Part shown: piece after piece, positions 26,079-35,487 of the stretch | Numbering within the stretch: position 1 is the stretch's first letter | How the letters are laid out: every line of letters begins with the position of its first letter | Assembly (NCBI RefSeq): GCF_040822065.1 | Contig: NZ_CP162005.1 | Coordinates: forward strand, 682,001-746,000 | Length of the DNA: 64,000 bases | Source of the DNA: Pedobacter sp. WC2423 | GTDB taxonomy: Bacteria; Bacteroidota; Bacteroidia; Sphingobacteriales; Sphingobacteriaceae | Reading direction: 5' to 3' | Program-made: the position numbers and the translations under genes | The notes under the pieces: model-generated | What the model was told of the DNA's origin: nothing | Databases searched by the model: none | Seen by the model: only the letters and a program-made list of their open reading frames with translations

Positions 26079-26690
26079 TTAAGGTGTTAAGAGATCTCTA
26101 TAGAACTGAACAAGTTCAGGGGTGGAATATCGGCATATGTTAGATGTAGAGGGCAGTAGGACAACTTTGACTTTCCTGTTATCTACTAATATAAGATCTT
26201 TTTGCATTGGATATGCTCCTTTTTCTAAAGTAAAATTCATCCTATTCAATTTACAATAGCTTTTGAACCAATCATAAGCACTATTGCCTTTACCTTTACT
26301 TGTCAAAATAAGATGAGTGATCCCAGGATGTTTTTCTAAAATTCTAAAGATATCCTGAAATTCAATTGGAAAAATGTTGATGTCCATTGAACTATCTGCT
26401 TGTCTGAGCACGCGACTCCCCATATCCGCAAGACCTACATTTAGTTTATCAAGTATTATTTCTCTTTCATGTCTAGCTAAGGGATCGGTAAATGAATTAA
26501 TAGTTATACCTGATACTATAGACATTACTTCCCAAAACCGGTTTCTCCCACTTGGATAGAAAAAAGTAAATCTTCTGTCCTTTGGCTTTGCCGGAAAAGT
26601 ACCAAGAATTAGAAATCGGCATTTTTTGGTAATATATACATCAAAAGGATGTGGTTCTTCTTTAAAAGCGCAGTTCGTATTAAAATTCAT
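26079..26690 (-). CDS. uracil-DNA glycosylase superfamily protein
   Basis: 203 residues. ILGTFPAKP (28-36) corresponds to the first UDG active-site motif (GxxPS/T type). FYPSGRNRFWEVM (about 44-56) and GLADMGSRVLR form the substrate-pocket region typical of the mismatch/hypoxanthine-DNA glycosylase branch. LLPSTSN near residue 180 takes the place of the second motif (PSPS/HPS). Expected to excise an altered base and leave an abasic site. The following gene encodes a possible nuclease, suggesting joint action on modified or damaged DNA. UDG-superfamily enzymes in defence (Brig1 type) remove modified phage bases; whether this one does is unknown. Confidence 0.75.
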   Translation of the reverse strand: MNFNTNCAFKEEPHPFDVYITKKCRFLILGTFPAKPKDRRFTFFYPSGRNRFWEVMSIVSGITINSFTDPLARHEREIILDKLNVGLADMGSRVLRQADSSMDINIFPIEFQDIFRILEKHPGITHLILTSKGKGNSAYDWFKSYCKLNRMNFTLEKGAYPMQKDLILVDNRKVKVVLLPSTSNICRYSTPELVQFYRDLLTP

Positions 26691-27003
26691 TTCTTAATGA
26701 TCTAGATATCAACATAAGAGTATGGGGCATCTCTATTTACTAAATTTCCGAAATGCACTTATTGTTTGAAATATAAAATATGAAACAATTATACGGCTTA
26801 AAATATCCCAAAAATATATCCACGTCGAAATTTCAGTTATTCCTACACCTCGTTAAATTTCATTCAGAAAATATTTTCGCTTTAGCTTAAATATAATTAG
26901 CAATTAAATTCAGATATTTTAACGTATTGCGCAAATAGGTTGCGCAGTATTAGTTTTACTTTGTTTCAGTTAGCGATCCGGCTAACAATAAATTTTATCT
27001 GAT
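26691..27003. promoter_or_regulatory. divergent promoter region with TTGCGCA direct repeat
   Basis: 313 bp between the leftward glycosylase gene and the rightward three-gene cassette, so promoters for both lie here. TTGCGCA occurs twice, at 26927-26933 and 26940-26946, start to start 13 bp apart; the core TGCGCA is itself palindromic. Lying 58-77 bp before the ATG at 27004, it could be an operator. Confidence 0.35.
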
Positions 27004-27921
27004 ATGGAGTCTATAACTGAAAAAGGTGAGAAATTTATGCTGGTTTCGAATGAAACTGATTTGAAAGAATTAATTGATCGGATTGCAACACGAGAAGCAT
27101 TTGCTTACCTATTCAAATTTGCTGAACGGGAATTCTTTATCTCTTTACTTGAATCAGTCAACATCAGTTACGACGATTTTACTGCAAAGTACTATCATTA
27201 CGATGCAAGCCGGAGACTGCATATAGCCGAGAGTGACTTCGGGCATGTATGGATTAGCACCCACGGTTTGATCGCAAGGAGAAAGGCTACTACAAACCGC
27301 GCCGTAAATTCCTGTTTAAATCAGTATACAGTGATTTCACTGCTAATCAAAAAAGCGATTGAAGTGGTTGAAGATGAGAATGTATATGACATCGATTCTT
27401 ATAATTTTGAACACCTGGGCGAACTGTCGCCCGCCATATTTCATAACATGACCTTTTATATTGAGGTCTTTTGTAAGGCTTATCTTTCACTATCTGGCAT
27501 TCCAGCTTTCCATGGGCATAAGCTTCAAGTAATTTACAAAAATACAGTAGAATCTATGGTTACCAACAAGCACGACGATTCTCTCTTTCAGATATTGGTA
27601 CTTGATCCACTTTACAAAGTAGTGGAACATGTAAGCAATATTCCGGGCGATTTCAAAGAGCAATTTATCAAATACGACGATAATCCGCTTGATGACACTA
27701 TTATCTTATTCGAACCAGCAGCTTTAACTGAAATGATCCATTTACTGGAATTGTCTGTGGATTTTATTACGGACTATTTTTACATGGGCACTGAAACACA
27801 TTACTTAAAATCAAACATTTATCAACGGATGTTGGACAAGGCAGATACTGAAGAGAAAAGGAAACGAATACAAGCGTTGTATCCGCACCTAGCGAAGAAA
27901 AAATGCGGTCCGGAAAATTAA
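27004..27921 (+). CDS. unknown protein with HEPN-like helices
   Basis: 305 residues, no named family recognised. The first ~100 residues are mixed alpha/beta (IATREAFAYLFKFAEREFF, then RRLHIAESDFGHVWIS). The central segment NMTFYIEVFCKAYLSLSG followed by FHGHKLQVIY resembles the HEPN pattern of a KAYL helix and a downstream H-x-L helix. The C-terminal part is helical and charged. First gene of three co-directional genes, 9 bp before the next. Role unknown; it may sense or restrict. Confidence 0.6.
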   Translation: MESITEKGEKFMLVSNETDLKELIDRIATREAFAYLFKFAEREFFISLLESVNISYDDFTAKYYHYDASRRLHIAESDFGHVWISTHGLIARRKATTNRAVNSCLNQYTVISLLIKKAIEVVEDENVYDIDSYNFEHLGELSPAIFHNMTFYIEVFCKAYLSLSGIPAFHGHKLQVIYKNTVESMVTNKHDDSLFQILVLDPLYKVVEHVSNIPGDFKEQFIKYDDNPLDDTIILFEPAALTEMIHLLELSVDFITDYFYMGTETHYLKSNIYQRMLDKADTEEKRKRIQALYPHLAKKKCGPEN

Positions 27922-27930
27922 AAACAAAAT

Positions 27931-28782
27931 ATGAAAGCACGAATTGAAATAATTGAGGAATACAACACCCTGCTACGGGAAATTTATATGGAATATGACC
28001 TGAGATGTCTTGCTGATGAAGACTACACCTACAAAGGCAGAAATGTGCTCAGCCCGGCCAATGATGCCGAACAAGATATGGTTCGCTCTGGCCTATACAC
28101 AAGACTGGAACAAATACTTACACTCAACAAAGCGGACAATAATTTCATGCATGCCGAGAACGAACTTATTGGGACGACGGCTGATCTCAAATACCGCCTG
28201 GGAACTTTATATCTTTACGCTCCTTACGTAGTGAAATTACAAGATTCTTATTATCAGTTTAATGGAAAGGATCAGTTTTACCACGAGCCCACCTACCTTG
28301 ACAGCAGGTACAACAGAGAGATTCCTGTAGCTTTTGAAACCTTATATAAATTCTGGCAGCGGTTGATGGACTATATAACGGCTTTTTTTCCAGAACTGTT
28401 GCTAAAAACAAAAGGGGTGACGTATTTTCATACCGTCATTAATCACATCAATAATACGCAGCCACATTTGACCTCGTCATTAAATTTTCAATGGATAAAT
28501 AACTTTGCAGACCAGACCTATCCGCTGATCAACAAACAGCGGAAAGTGTTTGTACATACTGAAGGCTTTGAAAATCAGTTCTTCAGGAACTTTTTAGATG
28601 CTGATACCACAGCAATTAGTGAAATGGAGGTGCTGGATGCGAAGCGTCAGGACTTGCTACCATTTTTACACCAGCAAATGGAGCTGTGCCTGGAAGGATA
28701 TTTCAAAGCCATGGACTTTCTTAATGAATTGGTATTTGAACAGGATGCCATGACTGAAGAATTTAGATATCGACTTAAATAG
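27931..28782 (+). CDS. HEPN-like (Rx4H) protein of unknown function
   Basis: 283 residues. A long helical protein; the segment NKQRKVFVHTEG holds R204-K-V-F-V-H209, fitting the R-x4-6-H motif of HEPN ribonucleases, preceded by FWQRLMDYITAFFPE and a helix with LNFQWINNFAD. This layout resembles Cthe_2314-type HEPN proteins. RNase activity is inference. The close spacing to the previous gene (9 bp) suggests co-expression. Confidence 0.55.
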   Translation: MKARIEIIEEYNTLLREIYMEYDLRCLADEDYTYKGRNVLSPANDAEQDMVRSGLYTRLEQILTLNKADNNFMHAENELIGTTADLKYRLGTLYLYAPYVVKLQDSYYQFNGKDQFYHEPTYLDSRYNREIPVAFETLYKFWQRLMDYITAFFPELLLKTKGVTYFHTVINHINNTQPHLTSSLNFQWINNFADQTYPLINKQRKVFVHTEGFENQFFRNFLDADTTAISEMEVLDAKRQDLLPFLHQQMELCLEGYFKAMDFLNELVFEQDAMTEEFRYRLK

Positions 28783-28890
28783 AAAAGGGGAATGATCCAA
28801 CTGATCCTTCGCTGCTTATATAATTGACTCTTTGTTAAGATGTCAGAATGAACGAGGATATTTTTATCTTAGCTATTACTGAAATAAATT

Positions 28891-30159
28891 ATGAGTGATA
28901 AAAAGCGAGTAGACGCCAAGAAAATAAGTTGGCAGGAGCAGCTTTCCCAGGCGAAAGATGAATTTCCTTTACCCATACCTTCGCCGCAAGTTAAAAAACA
29001 GTGGAAGGCTTACAGTAAGCAATTACAACCGACGCTCATCCGCGCTGCGGAGCAATTGAGAATTACTTCAGATGCGCTTTTTAATCATATCCGCACTAAT
29101 CGCATATTTCCTGTAAATGAAGTGCATCAGCAACGCCTTAAAATTTTAGACTTTATTGAACTCATTAAAAAGTTCGATCCTAAAACCTATAAATATTTCG
29201 AATATTACTTTCAGGACTTGATTGTCAGTGAAAAGCAAAAGGAACAAAAGCAGTTTCTATTAACGGAGCTTCAGAAGAAGATCAAGGTTGATCTAAATAA
29301 AAGGGCAGCTATCACCCCGCCAGCGGTATCACGTCCTTTTCGTATACCTTACCTAGCGCCGACTCCGATCAGCCAACGGCTGGAAATTCCATGGAATGAT
29401 GTTGTATTCAATGATTATACAATTACCTTAAAGTTCGATGTCAATTATTCCAAGCCATATCCGATAGCAGAATCTCGAAAATCTTTCAAATTTTTGAAAA
29501 AATATTTGTTGGGTCTCAACCTTAAGCCTTTATCAGTATTGCTGGCTGGCAATGAAATTAAAGAGATTGAAAATCTTGATCAGCTCAAAAACATCGTGAC
29601 CATTTTAAAAGTTCGGAATGAATTTATAGAACATTTCGAGAAGGATAAAACGGTACAAGTTAAATCCATCTTAGACCTTATCGAAAACTTACCATCAAAT
29701 TTTCTAACTGAAGTCGCAAAAAGTGCAGCTGGCCAAATCGAGTGTATAACCTACCTTTCCCAACATAGTGACTTGCGCTACAAGCTTGCGCCAGCTTATG
29801 AGGTCATCACGAATGGACACTCAATCGTAACAGAAGAAACTTTTGTTTTCACCATTGTGAGAGAGGAAGTTTTATTTTTGGTTTGGGAAAGTACACTCCA
29901 TGGAAGGGCTACCTACCTTTTCGCCACCGATGAGCAGAGCTATGAGGAAACCCTACAATCCATATATGATTATATCGCTTCTCATCAAAAAGCCAAAAGG
30001 ATGAAATTGAGAAAAAAGGATCTTCAGGTCGGAGACTTTAATTGCATTGCCTATGTAACACATAGTTCGTTTGAGCATTGGCGGGAGAAGATGGATGCCT
30101 CCTGCACCAATTACATCAACCAAATCAATCGCATTCAACCAAAACATAGTGCTGAGTAA
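28891..30159 (+). CDS. unknown protein, third gene of the HEPN-like cassette
   Basis: 422 residues, not recognised. A basic N-terminus (KKRVDAKKISWQEQ), a helical region with an HTH-like LRITSDALFNHIRTNRIFP (about 55-75), a charged coiled-coil-like stretch (FEYYFQDLIVSEKQKEQKQF), and a C-terminal alpha/beta domain with FTIVREEVLFLVWESTL and ATYLFATDEQSYEETLQ that looks like a compact sensor or binding fold. Starts 108 bp after the second gene. Functional link to its neighbours rests on direction and proximity only. Confidence 0.55.
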   Translation: MSDKKRVDAKKISWQEQLSQAKDEFPLPIPSPQVKKQWKAYSKQLQPTLIRAAEQLRITSDALFNHIRTNRIFPVNEVHQQRLKILDFIELIKKFDPKTYKYFEYYFQDLIVSEKQKEQKQFLLTELQKKIKVDLNKRAAITPPAVSRPFRIPYLAPTPISQRLEIPWNDVVFNDYTITLKFDVNYSKPYPIAESRKSFKFLKKYLLGLNLKPLSVLLAGNEIKEIENLDQLKNIVTILKVRNEFIEHFEKDKTVQVKSILDLIENLPSNFLTEVAKSAAGQIECITYLSQHSDLRYKLAPAYEVITNGHSIVTEETFVFTIVREEVLFLVWESTLHGRATYLFATDEQSYEETLQSIYDYIASHQKAKRMKLRKKDLQVGDFNCIAYVTHSSFEHWREKMDASCTNYINQINRIQPKHSAE

Positions 30160-30503
30160 AATAAAAACCGATCATTTCATTGTACGATATAAATCTTCCG
30201 TGCAACTTTTTTGGAACCTATAATTATAGAAGTTAAAATAATAGCCGAGATAACCTGAATCGGCCAAAATCAGGACATATAACAGCAGGTGGATATTCTG
30301 GTGCATGTTGACCCCCCAGTAATGGTTCTAATTTCGGTTTACATTAAAAGTACTTTAAGCTTTTACTGACATTCCGGCGGATACTGACCCCACCCCGGGT
30401 TATTAAAGATTTTGTAATGGAGCATATTGACCCCTCTTGATCTGTGTTAAAGCAGGTTATAATGGAGCATGTTGACCCCCTTCTTTAATTTGATTTGGCT
30501 TAC

Positions 30504-30526
30504 TTAGGTAAATAATATTTACCTAA
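30504..30526. repeat. palindrome before istA
   Basis: TTAGGTAAATA, one central A, TATTTACCTAA: a perfect 11-bp inverted repeat ending 12 bp before the istA start. Possibly a transposase operator or an RNA hairpin that limits istA translation. Confidence 0.6.
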
Positions 30527-30538
30527 AGCAGCGTGTTG

Positions 30539-32104
30539 ATGGCCGGAAAATCGAAAGCTATGAGTCAGATCAAACAATTATTACGTCTTCACAAACAGGG
30601 CGATTCCATCAAAAGTATTGCGCGTAATCTAGGGATAAGCAAGAACACCGTAAAAGCATATATTTCCAAACTAGCGGCTGGTGAAATCCCGGTAGCAGAA
30701 CTTCTGGAAATGGAAGACCCATTGTTAATGGGGAAATTCCATGTTGGTAGTCCAGCCTATAAGGATCCGCGGTTTGAATATCTTCGGAACAACCTGACCT
30801 ATTATGCCAAGGAGCTTGAATCCGTAGGCATGACGCGGCTTCTTCTTTATGAAGAGTATGAGGCTGGCTGCAAGCCCGCCTACAGCTACCCCCAGTTCTG
30901 CTTCCACCTTCGCCAGCAATTAGTTGCCAGGCGTCCGGGCATGCGCTTAGAGCATCTGGCTGCAGATAAGCTCTTTGTTGACTTTGCAGGCAAGCAAATG
31001 CATTACATAAACAGAGAGACTGGTGAAGTGGTGGCCTGCCAGATATTTGTTGCATCGCTTCCATTCTCTGATTATTGTTTTGTAATGGCCGTTAAAAGCC
31101 AGAGAGTGGATGATTTTCTCCATGCACTGGAATGCTGTCTTAGGGAACTTGGAGGTGCTCCGGCAGTCTTGGTACCGGACAATCTCAAATCCGCGGTGAT
31201 CAAGTCTAATAGATTTGAGCCAGAGATTAACCGGGCACTGGAGGACTTTGCAAACCATTATGGAATCACAGTTATCCCCACAAGATCAAGAAAGCCAAAA
31301 GATAAGGCACTGGTAGAGAATCAGGTTAAGTTGGTATACAATCGTGTGTATGCCAGACTCAGAAACCGTCAGTTCTTTGATATCGAGTCCCTTAACCTGG
31401 CTATCAGGGAAAAAGTAAAGGCGCATAACCAGACCAGGATGCAGCAAAAGCCCTATTGCAGGGAAGAGCGATTTCTTGCAGCGGAAAAAAGCCTGCTCAA
31501 ACCGCTGCCGGCCGATGGCTTTGAGGTCAAGTATTATTCAGAGCCCAAAGTGGCGCACAATAACCATATCTACCTTGGGAAGGACAAACACTATTATAGC
31601 GTTCCCTTTGCATACGTAGGGCTTAAGGTTCAGGTGATTTATACCAGGAGCATGGTCAAGATCTATGCAAGGGGTAAGCAGATTGCCGTTCATGTGCGGA
31701 ATGTGAACCCGGCAGGTTACTCCACACAGAAAGATCACTTAAGCTCACATCACCAACACTACCTGCAGAGGAGTCCAGATTATTATATTGCCCGGGCAAA
31801 GGAGAGATCTCCGGAAATGTATCTTTTGTTCCAGATGGTATTTGAACAGAATACACATCCTGAACAACTTTACCGTACATGTGATGGCTTGTTAAGATTG
31901 CAGAAAACCGCAAGTCCCAGCGGATTTGCAGCTGCTTGCGAACTGGCAATGGATGTACGCAACCTTTCCTACCGCTTTGTCGAACGCATCCTCAAAAACA
32001 ATATGGTCGATCATCAGGATAAGCCAAAACAGGAACAGTCGCTTCCAGAGCACCCGAACATTCGGGGCAAAGAATATTATTCACAATCAACTATCAAATT
32101 CTAA
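30539..32104 (+). CDS. istA: IS21 transposase IstA
   Basis: 521 residues from the ATG at 30539; an in-frame GTG at 30533 is also possible. N-terminal helix-turn-helix (DSIKSIARNLGISKNTVKAY), then an rve integrase core with D148 in LFVDFAGKQ, D214 in LVPDNLKSA and E260 in DKALVENQVK. The basic C-terminal domain follows. Catalyses strand transfer of the element with help from IstB. No frameshift or stop is visible, so the element is probably still mobile. Confidence 0.95.
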   Translation: MAGKSKAMSQIKQLLRLHKQGDSIKSIARNLGISKNTVKAYISKLAAGEIPVAELLEMEDPLLMGKFHVGSPAYKDPRFEYLRNNLTYYAKELESVGMTRLLLYEEYEAGCKPAYSYPQFCFHLRQQLVARRPGMRLEHLAADKLFVDFAGKQMHYINRETGEVVACQIFVASLPFSDYCFVMAVKSQRVDDFLHALECCLRELGGAPAVLVPDNLKSAVIKSNRFEPEINRALEDFANHYGITVIPTRSRKPKDKALVENQVKLVYNRVYARLRNRQFFDIESLNLAIREKVKAHNQTRMQQKPYCREERFLAAEKSLLKPLPADGFEVKYYSEPKVAHNNHIYLGKDKHYYSVPFAYVGLKVQVIYTRSMVKIYARGKQIAVHVRNVNPAGYSTQKDHLSSHHQHYLQRSPDYYIARAKERSPEMYLLFQMVFEQNTHPEQLYRTCDGLLRLQKTASPSGFAAACELAMDVRNLSYRFVERILKNNMVDHQDKPKQEQSLPEHPNIRGKEYYSQSTIKF

Positions 32105-32107
32105 AAA

Positions 32108-32824
32108 ATGAACATTGAAACTCAATTAAGGGACTTACGCCTACATGGTATGATCCGGAGCTGGCAAGCGCTTAGCGAAACAAGAAGAATCCATGAACTT
32201 ACCCTGAGCGAAGGGATGGAAGTGCTTCTGCAGGCAGAAGCTGACGATCGGGATGGAAAGCGGTTTGAACGGCTTCAGCAAAATGCAAACTTCCGTTACA
32301 GAGCATCAATAGAGGAACTGAACATGGATGCAAAAAGAGGATTGGACAAAGCCGCTGTCGGTATCTTTGCCACAGGTGAGTATATACCCAAAGGAGAAGC
32401 AATATTAGTGTGCGGTTCTACGGGAACAGGAAAATCGTTTCTCGTGTCAGCACTCGGACACCAGGCCTGTACCCAGGGATACAGAGTGGCTTACTTCAAT
32501 GTCCAGAAATTATTGTTAAAAACAAAGATGAGCCGGATTGATGGAAGTGTATACAAGTTTTTTGAAAAGATATCAAAAGCAGATTTGCTCATTTTGGATG
32601 ATTTCGGACTGACACATCTTGAACAACAACAGCGAATGGACATGTTAGAGATAATTGAGGACCGACATGCAAAAAAGGCTACAATAATTGCCAGCCAATT
32701 GCCGGTGGATAAATGGTGGGATATCTTTGGGGATTCAACCCTGGCAGATGCATTTTTGGACCGTATGGTGCACACTTCTTACAGAATTGAATTAAAAGGA
32801 GAAAGTCTTAGAAAAAAAAGGTAA
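32108..32824 (+). CDS. istB: IS21 helper ATPase IstB
   Basis: 238-residue AAA+ ATPase of the DnaC/IstB group. Walker A GSTGTGKS (103-110), Walker B LLILDDFG (D164, D165), followed by the sensor motif IIASQLPVDKWWDIFGD and an arginine-rich ending typical of IstB. Three bases after istA, so co-transcribed. It loads on target DNA and activates IstA. Confidence 0.95.
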   Translation: MNIETQLRDLRLHGMIRSWQALSETRRIHELTLSEGMEVLLQAEADDRDGKRFERLQQNANFRYRASIEELNMDAKRGLDKAAVGIFATGEYIPKGEAILVCGSTGTGKSFLVSALGHQACTQGYRVAYFNVQKLLLKTKMSRIDGSVYKFFEKISKADLLILDDFGLTHLEQQQRMDMLEIIEDRHAKKATIIASQLPVDKWWDIFGDSTLADAFLDRMVHTSYRIELKGESLRKKR

Positions 32825-33345
32825 AATTGTCATGCCGTCAGCTATGACAGGCCAAATCCCCGAAGGGGGTCAGTATGATGCATTACTGGGGTCAACATTG
32901 CCAGAATATCCAGCAGGTACATTTTTAAGATGATACCGGTTAAATACTCAGAATCCCCTGTATCTTTCATTGGAAGCCGGCCATGCAGAAAGAAGTCTGC
33001 TAAATGATGTTTAAGCCTTGAAAAATAGCTGTTGAATTCTTCACATTCAAAATCAGAGCACAAATAATGGTTACAAATCAACTGAGGGATAATATAGGCT
33101 TCTTTTTTTTAGTTGTAAGCGTGGAATCCCGGTTACAATACCTGCAAACCCGCTCTGTCAGCGCCTTATAATTTCTCAAAGCCGACTCCGGGTGGACAAT
33201 GATTTTCGCAATATCATACTTCGTCACAAACCACTTAAAATCAGCGATTACTTTCATGCAGGCTGATTGTTAACAACTCTTATCGATACAATTAAACAAA
33301 TCCTTTATTTTTATATTAATCAATTCTAAAAACGACTCAACATCA

Positions 33346-35487
33346 ATGGACTTAAATTTTTCTTCCGATAGCCCTATCTTCCGCTCTAGCGATGATCGCT
33401 TCCAGCGCTACGGTTTTTCCCGCCAAATTGCCCAAACCATCATCAACAGGCAAAGTCAGGACTGCATAACTATCGGCATTTACGGTGCATGGGGTGAAGG
33501 AAAAACCTCTGTGCTTAACTTTATCGAGCAGGAACTTCAGCTGGACGAAAACGTCCTCACTGTTAAATTCAATCCCTGGAGGTACCAGGATGACAACACT
33601 CTTTTACTCCAATTTTTTAACCTTTTGGCTCAAACTCTTGATGCCAAGCTAAAAACCAAAAAAGAAAAACTCGGCGAATTAATTGCCCAGTACAGCGATT
33701 TGGTTAACGTTCCCATGGTGGGTGATGGGTCCGGTATTGCAAAAGGTGCTTCCAAACTGCTCGATAAAACTAGTATAGAATCCCTGAAAGATAGAATTAA
33801 CCAGATCATTTTAGAAAAAAACAAGAAACTGGTCATCTTTATTGATGACATTGACCGCCTGGAGAAATTAGAAATTCATTCCATCTTCCGGCTGGTAAAG
33901 CTGACTGCTGATTTTTCCAATACCATATACCTGTTATCCTTCGATGAGGAAATGGTATCTGCTGCAATTGGCGAGCGCTTTGGTGAAGGTAATGCTGCCG
34001 CCGGAAAACAATTTTTGGAAAAAATAATTCAGGTGCCTTTGCGTATCCCTGCCGCGCAAATTCGCGCTTTACAGGAGTACAGCATCTCGCTCATCAACAT
34101 AATCCTGGATCAACACAAGATCAATGTCGCTGGAGAAGAGGCAAACCGTTTTATCGAAGGCTTCCAACAGGCCATTATGCCCAAACTTAAAACCCCAAGA
34201 ATGGTGCTCCGATACAGCAATACCCTTTCCTTTTCGCTACCGCTATTACTCGGTGAAGTAAACGTTGTTGATTTGATGTTAATCGAGGCTATTAAAATTG
34301 TCTATCCCCAGCACTATGAATTGATCCGCTCGGATGCCAACCTGTTTACCGAAGGCTTCCAAGATGAATATTCTGAAAGTTCAGACAAGAATAAGATTAA
34401 TCGCCTGAATAGCCAGCTTGAAAAACTCGGTGAAAAAGAAGATACAAGAATTATAAGAGCCATCAATGACCTACTAAAAAGCCTCTTTCCAAGATTAGCA
34501 GAAGCCTTCAGCAACATACGCCATAATACAAGGATGGATAGTGAGTATTACAGGCAAAAACGTATCGCCTCCACGATCTACTTTAACCGCTACTTTAGCT
34601 ATTGCGTGATTACTGGCGACCTGGCCGATGGCGCCTTTGAAACCTTTATTAAAACCCTGGAAAGCTTTAGCGGAACTGAGCAGGACCGTGAGCTTAAAAA
34701 ACTATTGGACGACGGTACTGCAGAAAACCTAATGCGTAAACTGCGCAGCAGGGAAGAAGAATATTCTTGGGCCTTTTCTACCGCCATTGCCGTAACCCTA
34801 ACCAGAAATTCACATCTGCTGGATAATGATCAAAGCGAAGGTTTTTTTGCCTACCTGCGTCCATACAGCCAATCTGCTATCTTCATCAGCAAGCAGCTCC
34901 AGCTTAGCTCCAATAAAACAGAAAGCTACACATTAGCTACAGAACTTTTCTCAATTGCTGACATTGATTACGCCTTTGCCTTACTCAGGTGGATAAATGC
35001 AGCAAAAGAAGAAAACGAGCAAAAAATTTTCAATAAATCGCAAATCAATGAACTTTCTAACCTTATCTTGAAGCGAGCAATAGAGCAGGCTGGGGAAAGC
35101 CCATTATACCAAGTTTTTCCGGAGCTTACTTACCGATTATTTGACACTTGGCATGAAGAGGATTCGGAAAGTTTTAAAACTTACATTAGCGGATTAATCC
35201 AAAGGCATAAAGATGCCTACATCAAAATCCTTTATTGCCTGACTAGTAAAATCCATAGCTCCAGCAATCCCAAACCATATTACTCTAACATTGATGAAAA
35301 GCAATACGATTATATCACCGGGATGATTGATGCCGAACTGATTAAAACCGAGATCGAGAAGAACTTTAGGCTTAATAAATCCGGTCAGCCGGAAATTATC
35401 TGGGATTCTTACGCCGGAGCATACCAGACCGATGAAAACTTAGTCCGACAGTTCATGCACTGGTATGAGCGCAAAACCAACATTTAG
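33346..35487 (+). CDS. KAP family P-loop NTPase
   Basis: 713 residues. Walker A GAWGEGKT (47-54), the KAP-typical FNPWRYQDD strand (75-83), and Walker B LVIFIDDIDRL (D167, D168, D170), followed by SIFRLVKLTADFSNTIYLLSFD. Between Walker A and B there is only a short soluble helical region: the transmembrane insert of many KAP NTPases is absent, so it is probably cytoplasmic. The C-terminal 400 residues are helical and unassigned. KAP NTPases include phage-exclusion proteins of the PifA type; role here unknown. Divergent from the decayed HNH gene 88 bp away. Confidence 0.88.
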   Translation: MDLNFSSDSPIFRSSDDRFQRYGFSRQIAQTIINRQSQDCITIGIYGAWGEGKTSVLNFIEQELQLDENVLTVKFNPWRYQDDNTLLLQFFNLLAQTLDAKLKTKKEKLGELIAQYSDLVNVPMVGDGSGIAKGASKLLDKTSIESLKDRINQIILEKNKKLVIFIDDIDRLEKLEIHSIFRLVKLTADFSNTIYLLSFDEEMVSAAIGERFGEGNAAAGKQFLEKIIQVPLRIPAAQIRALQEYSISLINIILDQHKINVAGEEANRFIEGFQQAIMPKLKTPRMVLRYSNTLSFSLPLLLGEVNVVDLMLIEAIKIVYPQHYELIRSDANLFTEGFQDEYSESSDKNKINRLNSQLEKLGEKEDTRIIRAINDLLKSLFPRLAEAFSNIRHNTRMDSEYYRQKRIASTIYFNRYFSYCVITGDLADGAFETFIKTLESFSGTEQDRELKKLLDDGTAENLMRKLRSREEEYSWAFSTAIAVTLTRNSHLLDNDQSEGFFAYLRPYSQSAIFISKQLQLSSNKTESYTLATELFSIADIDYAFALLRWINAAKEENEQKIFNKSQINELSNLILKRAIEQAGESPLYQVFPELTYRLFDTWHEEDSESFKTYISGLIQRHKDAYIKILYCLTSKIHSSSNPKPYYSNIDEKQYDYITGMIDAELIKTEIEKNFRLNKSGQPEIIWDSYAGAYQTDENLVRQFMHWYERKTNI

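Larger units (their letters stand above)
30290..32912 (+). mobile_element. complete IS21-family insertion sequence
   Basis: 2,623 bp. Ends TGGATATTCTGG (30290-30301) and CCAGAATATCCA (32901-32912) are perfect 12-bp inverted repeats with TG...CA tips. Direct 5-bp target duplications GCAGG flank it (30285-30289 and 32913-32917). Inside the left end, several related GCATGTTGACCCCC-type boxes recur (about 30303, 30382, 30422, 30465), and two more sit in inverted orientation at the right end (about 32864 and 32888), the usual multiple transposase-binding sites of IS21. Carries istA and istB, both intact. Confidence 0.93.
30172..33257 (-). pseudogene. HNH_5-like gene, frameshifted and split by IS21
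   Basis: From the ATG at 33257 (MKVIADFKWFVTKYD) the frame reads to VCRYCNRDSTLTT, then breaks in the A8 run near 33105. One base shift restores KKAYIIPQLICNHYL, CSDFECEEFN and LKHHLADFF, the same order of C-x2-C, AHIIP-like and ECxxCN-like motifs as the HNH protein at 8561-9625. Key residues are already changed (Y for H, F for the last C). After ILKMYLL the gene is interrupted by the IS21 element; deleting the element and one target copy rejoins the frame to LYVLILADSGYLGYY and a stop at 30172-30174. Decay therefore affected catalysis, frame and continuity. Confidence 0.65.
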
